In this document: one piece after another, positions 14,937-19,234 of the stretch
Numbering within the stretch: position 1 is the stretch's first letter
Layout: each line of letters begins with the position of its first letter
The notes under the pieces: generated by a model
Told to the model about the DNA's origin: nothing
Databases searched by the model: none
Seen by the model: the letters and a program-made list of their open reading frames with translations, nothing else
NCBI GenBank assembly: GCA_964624555.1
Contig: CAZUXB010000039.1
Coordinates: 1-19,234, forward strand
Direction of reading: 5' to 3'
DNA from: SXRF01 sp964624555
GTDB lineage: Bacteria > Pseudomonadota > Alphaproteobacteria > Rickettsiales > SXRF01
Length of the DNA: 19,234 bases
Made by a program: the position numbers and the translations under genes

Positions 14937-16520
14937 CTAAGCCATGCCGTTCATCTGTTGCTTAGGATGGCTAATATATCTTTCAGTATACAGCTTTTCT
15001 GATGCACCAACCTCCGCTGCTACCATTTGCCCGAACGGAACATAGATGTCCTGTCCGTCCCTTCTGACTTGCAAATGGAACTGGAACATACCATCAGATT
15101 CTGGATGGATATGAAATCTTAATTTATTTCCGCCACGCTCATTTCCATCAATAATCTCTCTACCAATAGGATGGGTATGTATCATTTGCCCGCCATCTGC
15201 TGAAAATCCTACGAGGTGGGCAAATGCGCCCATGACAGGTTGCAGGTCATTTACCGGCCTGCCATTGGTATCGGTCACAGTTACTTCCACCATTGAGCCG
15301 CGACCTTCTTTAAGCATACCGCTTTTCCATTCAAAGTGTAGTCCTGCCTTTTCTACACTGTTATTTATGCGTATAGAGGGAGTAATATTGCGGGTAACCA
15401 GCGTAGGCAAATTTAATTTTATCTGATGGTCAACGCCATCCTGTGCGGTTCTAAAATCAGCCCACGCACTATAGTCATTAGTTATTTGAGGAGTGAAGCT
15501 AAACTCCATCTCACCAACCTTGCCAGTTGGTTGCGGGTGGATATGCTGGTAATCTTTGAGGGATTTATCGGCAATCAGCATGTGTAGTTTTTCGGTATGA
15601 ACAACCGCAAGTTCATCCAATTCTACAGGCTTGCCATTACTATGCGTAAGTTTCAAATTAACCTTCGTTTTAACACCCAGACGCAGCGGTTTATCTAGCC
15701 GTGCTGATATTTGTATATCATCTTTGGTTTTAGGATGATTACTAACTTCTGTGGCTTTTTCGCTGTCTTTGGATTTATTGAATAAAAAAGGAAGGACAGC
15801 AGGAAGCAACCCTGAACCGCAACTTATCAGATGAGGAACTGTAATCCCAACTATGGCGTTGGCGGTATTGCCAGCCATAGCAGTTTCAGCCATTGCGGTT
15901 GCACCGATGGTTGATTGCAGGGCGAGTATTGCGCTATTTGCTGCACCGTAACCACCAACTGCCATGGCAAGCGAAGCTATACCAACACTTAAACCGCTAA
16001 GTATATTAGGAAGCGCGATAAGCGCAGTGGTTGCCATTGCTGTATAACGTATTATTTTACTCCAATGGATTTTGGAATCAGCATTTTCTTGCTTTTCTAA
16101 TTTATTGGCAAGCATAACCCCGCCAATACCTATTGCAGCGGTAACGCCGAGTGTCGCCAGAACCCCTGTAGTAAGTGTTATACCAATAAGGGGTATTTCA
16201 ACAGGAGCGGCAGAGGTGAGAATAGAACCGATAAGTGGTATTTTGCTGATGCCAGAGGCAACGCTTCCTGCTAGACCTCTGCCAAAACTACTCGGCACAC
16301 CTGCCGCATCAACTACGGAATGACCGCCAATTCCGTGCATGATATTTTCAGCATTTTCAAATGAGCCAACATCAAATAATGGCAGAATATAGGGTGCAAG
16401 CGTAACTGCCCCTACCGCTCCTAAACCACCAAGCAACCACGGGTTTAAGTGGTGGGAATGATCGTGTTCACTCTCAGCATTATTATTTATGGTATGAACG
16501 TGATGATTATGCTCAGCCAC
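14937..16520 (-). CDS. His-rich membrane protein with duplicated H-x12-HxHP domain
   Basis: A 527-aa protein, unnamed to me, likely handling metal. I chose the GTG at 16520. It overlaps the upstream stop by 8 nt and has GAGG 8 nt before it, whereas an ATG 60 nt further upstream lies deep inside that gene. The N-terminus is His-rich (H4, H6, H7, H9, then EHDHSHH at about 18-24). A mostly hydrophobic Gly/Ala-rich region (about 27-250) has several probable membrane helices. The C-terminal part has two similar beta-rich domains. Each contains a His followed by x12-HxHP: H313/H326/H328 in KLHMLIADKSLKDYQHIHP and H435/H448/H450 in AFAHLVGFSADGGQMIHTHP. It is the third gene of the copC operon. There is no copD here, so it could be the membrane partner of CopC; that is inference. 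Confidence 0.82.
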   Translation of the reverse strand: MAEHNHHVHTINNNAESEHDHSHHLNPWLLGGLGAVGAVTLAPYILPLFDVGSFENAENIMHGIGGHSVVDAAGVPSSFGRGLAGSVASGISKIPLIGSILTSAAPVEIPLIGITLTTGVLATLGVTAAIGIGGVMLANKLEKQENADSKIHWSKIIRYTAMATTALIALPNILSGLSVGIASLAMAVGGYGAANSAILALQSTIGATAMAETAMAGNTANAIVGITVPHLISCGSGLLPAVLPFLFNKSKDSEKATEVSNHPKTKDDIQISARLDKPLRLGVKTKVNLKLTHSNGKPVELDELAVVHTEKLHMLIADKSLKDYQHIHPQPTGKVGEMEFSFTPQITNDYSAWADFRTAQDGVDHQIKLNLPTLVTRNITPSIRINNSVEKAGLHFEWKSGMLKEGRGSMVEVTVTDTNGRPVNDLQPVMGAFAHLVGFSADGGQMIHTHPIGREIIDGNERGGNKLRFHIHPESDGMFQFHLQVRRDGQDIYVPFGQMVAAEVGASEKLYTERYISHPKQQMNGMA

Positions 16521-16995
16521 GCAAAAAACCTCGGGCTTCCGCTTTAGGCCGCATTGATTGCACAATATCCTTAAAGGCATTTACTATGGCATCAGCACCT
16601 TTGGAGCTAACAACATCCTGCGACCCAACAACTTTACCGTCAGCACCTACCAGCCTAATATGCTTGTCCTCAACGAACAAATTATAATCCCCTAGTATAT
16701 TCGCCATATCATTAAAGTTTCTGGGTTCAATCCTTTGCCCTTGTCGGTCGCTGGATAATATCTCACCGGGACTTCCATTGATTACATAGACAGGCACACC
16801 AAGTTTTTTGCCAGCCTCACTGATTGCCGAAAAGTTATGCGAAGCACCACAGCTTGCACCATTCCACGCCGTATAAACCAGTGCCGGGCCTTTTATTTTA
16901 GGGCTATCCCAAGCTACTTTTATAGGTTGCGCACAATCTCTGGCTTGTTTACATAATGCTTCTGAAAAAACAGCTTCATTTGTCATGTTAATCAC
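16513..16995 (-). CDS. Hypothetical protein, 160 aa, possibly thioredoxin-like
   Basis: A soluble protein between copC and the His-rich membrane protein gene. Family not recognised. The arrangement strand-Cys-helix-strand in ALVYTAWNGASCGASHNFSA (38-57) followed by GVPVYVIN, and the later NLFVEDKHIRLVGADGKVVG (105-124) before a C-terminal helix, suggest a thioredoxin-like fold. Only one Cys (C49, CGAS instead of CxxC) is at the expected site; C15 and C21 lie before it. There is no signal peptide. The start is GTG at 16995, overlapping the copC stop by 4 nt (GTGA), with an ATG at 16986 as an equal alternative. Overlaps with both neighbours show it belongs to a three-gene operon. A metal-chaperone or redox role is a guess. 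Confidence 0.8.
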   Translation of the reverse strand: MINMTNEAVFSEALCKQARDCAQPIKVAWDSPKIKGPALVYTAWNGASCGASHNFSAISEAGKKLGVPVYVINGSPGEILSSDRQGQRIEPRNFNDMANILGDYNLFVEDKHIRLVGADGKVVGSQDVVSSKGADAIVNAFKDIVQSMRPKAEARGFLRG

Positions 16996-17363
16996 TTCAC
17001 CGTAAATGTATAACTGCCGGAAGTAACATGATGGTCAGCACACATACAGACCGCTTTCCACTTCACAGTGTAAGTGCCAGATTTAACGTCATGCAAATTC
17101 ACAGAAAGCTCTTTTTTATTTTCTGATACTTTGGTTGATTCAGCATCACTGACTTGATGTTTTTTACTGTCGGTAACAATTATTTCGCTACCTTTAGGGA
17201 TAACCAGCTCTTCAAATGTTAATGTTACTGCCTCTGGGGCGGATGCAAGTACCTCGCCTGATTTTGGGCTTGATGCTTCCAAATGCGAATGAGCAAATAA
17301 CGGGTTGGTTGATAAACCTAAACATAAAACGGTGACTAAAAACGTAAAAATCATGCTTTTCAT
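16992..17363 (-). CDS. copC: CopC/YobA-like periplasmic copper-binding protein
   Basis: A 123-aa secreted protein of the CopC fold. A signal peptide with cleavage after LFA (residue 24) exposes H25, the expected N-terminal copper ligand, with H27 next. SSPKSGEVLASAPEAVTLTF (31-50) and GTYTVKWKAV....SGSYTFTV (97 to the end) are family signatures. In the usual VVSADGHxxxGSYxF motif the segment here reads AVCMCADHHVTSGSYTF, adding C106 and C108 (a CxC) beside D110, H111 and H112. That could add a Cu(I) site. AAAAGGA, spaced 6 nt from the ATG, supports the start. It is first in a minus-strand operon and divergent from the RegB/RegA-like pair. Its promoter has a TATAAT -10 preceded by a RegA-type box instead of a good -35. 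Confidence 0.88.
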   Translation of the reverse strand: MKSMIFTFLVTVLCLGLSTNPLFAHSHLEASSPKSGEVLASAPEAVTLTFEELVIPKGSEIIVTDSKKHQVSDAESTKVSENKKELSVNLHDVKSGTYTVKWKAVCMCADHHVTSGSYTFTVK

Positions 17364-17384
17364 AGAGATTCCTTTTCTTTAAGC

Positions 17385-17390
17385 ATTATA
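17385..17390 (-). promoter_or_regulatory. Putative -10 element of copC
   Basis: TATAAT on the minus strand, 22 nt before the copC ATG. No hexamer resembling TTGACA lies 16-18 nt upstream (the sequence there is ATTCTC or CATTCT), as expected for an activator-dependent promoter. The RegA-type box is centred about 35-45 bp upstream of the implied transcription start. Confidence 0.5.
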
Positions 17391-17403
17391 GTAACTGGGT
17401 GTT

Positions 17404-17412
17404 TTTTGAGAA
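17404..17412 (+). promoter_or_regulatory. TTTTGAGAA motif in the copC/regB-like gap
   Basis: An exact copy of the 9-bp motif found three times at 10561-10612. It lies between the copC -10 and the RegA-type box. One copy alone could be chance in AT-rich intergenic DNA. Confidence 0.3.
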
Positions 17413-17413
17413 T

Positions 17414-17435
17414 GTGGCAAATTGTCGCAGCGACA
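17414..17435. promoter_or_regulatory. RegA/PrrA-type binding site
   Basis: GTGGCAAATTGTCGC (17414-17428) fits the published RegA-family pattern of two half-sites, GCGGC-N5-GTCGC, with one mismatch. It is followed by GCGAC, so TGTCGCAGCGACA (17423-17435) is a perfect 13-bp palindrome around A17429. The site lies between divergent genes: the copC operon and a RegB/RegA-like pair. Binding by the product of the gene at 18655 would link redox sensing to both transcripts. This is a sequence match only. Confidence 0.6.
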
Positions 17436-17464
17436 GCAGGGCAAAAATATTCTAAATATAAAGA

Positions 17465-18658
17465 ATGATGAATAACTCAAATCTAAAAAACATGAAATTA
17501 TTATGGTGGCTCAGGAACATAGCCATAACAGGCGAAGCTGTGGCCATTCTCTTTGTGACGGGGTTTTTACACATACCACTTTCCACCACCCCCCTATGGT
17601 TAATTATCGGAATGGTGGTTTTGTTAAACATTTTTACCATTATCCGCATTAAAACAGCCGCAGGAATAACTGAAATTGAGTTTTTCTGCCAACTATTCAT
17701 GGATGTTCTGGCACTGTTTGGACTGCTATATTACACGGGCGGGGCAACCAACCCTTTTACCTCCATGTTCATTGTGCAAGTTATTATAGCTGCCATAACC
17801 CTACCGCCGCTTTACACTTGGCTCACTGCGGCAATAAGCGTTGGTTTATATGTTACCCTGATGTTTTGGAATGTTGAAGTGCCGTATCTGGAGCATAACC
17901 ACAGCAATAGTTTTTTTAGCCTGCACGTTCAGGGTATGCTCGTGTCTTTTGTTATGTTGTCACTAATTGTTTCGTGGTTTGTAGTACGCATGAACCGCAC
18001 TATTCGCAGGCAGGATTCACTGCTTGCCGAAGCCGAAAAAATGGCTGCTATAGGAACACTTGCCGCCAGTTCTGCCCATGAGTTAGGCACTCCGCTTGCG
18101 ACCATGATGTTACTGGCTGAACAATCAGAAGATAGGCTCCTTAAAGAACAGGTGGTGCGCTGTAAAAACATCCTATCGCGTATCACAATGGCAGGCGGCG
18201 TGACAAGAGCAGAAGGCGGGGAAGCTATAGCACTTGCTGATTTTTTGGATGAACTATTAAGCCAATGGAAAAATGAGAACCCAGAAACTGCCATAGCAAT
18301 CGATATACAAGCTGGGGCTTCCCCGCGCATCATAGGCGAATATGCTTTGGAGCAGGCTATAAAAAACCTGCTTGATAATGCCGCTGATGCTTCACCGCAT
18401 AAGATTAGCTTCTTGGCTAACTGGTCAGGGAAAAACCTCATAATTACCATTAAAGACAAAGGCGAAGGCATCCCAGAAGAAATCTCCAACAATTTTGGAA
18501 TGGCGGGGGTAACCACAAAAAATGATGGCCTGGGTTTAGGTGTTTTTCTTTCGCGCAATATTATAAACCGCTTGGGTGGCTCGCTTATAATCAGCCCGTC
18601 ATCAGAAAGTGGAACACAAGCAGTCATAACACTGCCAATAAGCAGGATTTGCGTATGA
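17465..18658 (+). CDS. RegB/PrrB/ActS-type redox sensor histidine kinase
   Basis: A 397-aa membrane kinase with about six hydrophobic segments in residues 13-175. The RegB-family hallmarks are all visible. The quinone-binding motif GGxxNPF is GGATNPF at 92-98. The H box AHELGTPLATM has H205. A Cys in VRCKNILSRI (C233) matches the redox-active Cys265 of Rhodobacter RegB. HATPase_c has N301/N305 (NLLDNAADAS), DKGEGIP and DGLGLGVFLSRNI. By family knowledge the kinase responds to the ubiquinone pool and Cys oxidation and phosphorylates RegA. H144 and H146 (EHNH) in a likely periplasmic loop are noted but unexplained. It overlaps the regulator gene by 4 nt. The start could be the next Met (17468); the ribosome binding site is poor. 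I give no symbol because this pair may be an accessory paralogue tied to copC. Confidence 0.92.
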   Translation: MMNNSNLKNMKLLWWLRNIAITGEAVAILFVTGFLHIPLSTTPLWLIIGMVVLLNIFTIIRIKTAAGITEIEFFCQLFMDVLALFGLLYYTGGATNPFTSMFIVQVIIAAITLPPLYTWLTAAISVGLYVTLMFWNVEVPYLEHNHSNSFFSLHVQGMLVSFVMLSLIVSWFVVRMNRTIRRQDSLLAEAEKMAAIGTLAASSAHELGTPLATMMLLAEQSEDRLLKEQVVRCKNILSRITMAGGVTRAEGGEAIALADFLDELLSQWKNENPETAIAIDIQAGASPRIIGEYALEQAIKNLLDNAADASPHKISFLANWSGKNLIITIKDKGEGIPEEISNNFGMAGVTTKNDGLGLGVFLSRNIINRLGGSLIISPSSESGTQAVITLPISRICV

Positions 18659-19173
18659 CCAGCCTGCTTATCGTTGATGATGACCAGACATTCTGCGAGG
18701 TATTAGCAGAAAGTTTTGCAAAGCTGGGGCATGAAGTAAAAACGGCGAATAATATTGCCCAAGCAGTTTCTGTGTCAGAAATATTTAACCCGGAATGGGT
18801 GGTGGTTGACCTGAAAATCAAGCGTGAATCTGGCTTGCAACTCATCCATAAATTACTGGAAATAGACCCACAAACAAAAATTGTGGTTCTTACTGGCTAT
18901 GCCAGCGTCACAACGGCTATTGAAGCTATAAAACTGGGAGCGGTTCATTATCTTGCCAAGCCAGTCTCCACCGCAGAAATTATTGCCGCTTTCCACAAGC
19001 AGGAAGGCAACCCACAAACGCCCGTAGAAACAGAAACCTTAAAACTCAGCCAAGCGGAGCGGGAGCATATTATGAGCGCCTATGAACGTAACCAGCGTAA
19101 CATCTCGGCAACTGCCCGCGAACTGGGTATGCACCGCAGAACACTGCAAAGAAAGCTGAATAAGATTTTGTAA
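18655..19173 (+). CDS. RegA/PrrA/ActR-type response regulator
   Basis: A 172-aa regulator: REC (1-115) with D8/D9, phospho-acceptor D52 (VVVDLKIKRESG), T80 and K102 (LAKPVS). A short linker with prolines (GNPQTPVET) leads to a compact Fis-type HTH, with NISATARELGMHRRTLQRKL at 149-168. That helix is nearly diagnostic of the RegA family. It should be phosphorylated by the kinase encoded just upstream and bind GCGRC/GTCGC half-sites such as those at 17414-17435. I chose the ATG at 18655: it overlaps the kinase stop by 4 nt and has AGGA about 8 nt before it. A TTG two codons earlier is less likely. The stop is 6 bp from the 3' end of the tRNA-Gln gene on the opposite strand. Confidence 0.93.
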   Translation: MTSLLIVDDDQTFCEVLAESFAKLGHEVKTANNIAQAVSVSEIFNPEWVVVDLKIKRESGLQLIHKLLEIDPQTKIVVLTGYASVTTAIEAIKLGAVHYLAKPVSTAEIIAAFHKQEGNPQTPVETETLKLSQAEREHIMSAYERNQRNISATARELGMHRRTLQRKLNKIL

Positions 19174-19179
19174 CGTTAA

Positions 19180-19234
19180 TGGCTGGGGGACTAGGACTCG
19201 AACCTAGATTGACGGAGTCAGAGTCCGCTTTCCT
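19180..19234 (-). tRNA. tRNA-Gln (anticodon CUG), 5' end outside the window
   Basis: Read on the minus strand, the end of the window gives an anticodon stem GCGGA/TCCGT around loop CTCTGAC (anticodon CTG, reading CAG). A T arm CTAGG-TTCGAGT-CCTAG follows, then the acceptor strand TCCCCCA, G discriminator and an encoded CCA (19180-19182). The 5' acceptor strand and part of the D arm lie beyond the window. GlnRS identity fits the discriminator G and the U35-G36 anticodon bases. Confidence 0.88.

Noticed and set aside
1..19234. CRISPR array or rRNA genes
   Set aside because: No regularly spaced repeats and no rRNA-like conserved stretches were seen.

Overview
The window looks like part of an alphaproteobacterial chromosome. 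The evidence is a divergent xerD / aroK-aroB-CNNM (CorC-like) arrangement seen in many Alphaproteobacteria, a RegB/RegA-type (PrrBA/ActSR) redox two-component pair with its hallmark motifs, and a small protein resembling the alphaproteobacterial DUF6898 family. The order within the class cannot be decided from sequence alone.

Left part (1-7553), mostly housekeeping. The 3' end of an IS630-type transposase gene (3-245) lies beside xerD (minus strand). Divergent from xerD are aroK and aroB, overlapping by 8 nt. A HI1419/HI1420-type toxin-antitoxin pair sits between aroB and the CNNM/CBS membrane protein gene. A 17-bp stretch of the aroB 3' end (2978-2994) recurs with one mismatch just after the antitoxin (3676-3692), so the module seems to have inserted at, and duplicated, the aroB tail. 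Next come an unrecognised 90-aa ORF, the DUF6898-like gene and a class A penicillin-binding protein gene (4-nt overlap).

Middle part (7554-14936), a signalling cluster. It holds an AT-rich gene for a membrane protein with a possible GAF-like C-terminus, a 72-aa ORF, an NtrC-like regulator (minus strand) whose GAFTGA loop is lost, and a divergent operon. That operon encodes a REC protein with an unknown N-terminal region, a stand-alone REC protein, and a membrane hybrid histidine kinase with HisKA, HATPase, REC and HPt domains. The set reads as a multistep phosphorelay. The divergent promoter region carries three phased copies of a TTTTGAGAA motif.

Right part (14937-19234), a metal/redox cassette. 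A minus-strand operon encodes a CopC-like periplasmic protein with an unusual CxC, a 160-aa possibly thioredoxin-like protein, and a His-rich membrane protein with two repeats of an H-x12-HxHP motif. It diverges from a RegB/RegA-like pair. The 101-bp gap between them holds a RegA-type box and a TATAAT -10 without a good -35, which suggests that the redox regulator controls the metal operon. The window ends inside a minus-strand tRNA-Gln(CUG) gene, 6 bp past the RegA-like stop. The most interesting candidate system is this CopC / 160-aa / His-rich membrane protein cassette with its RegBA-like regulator.
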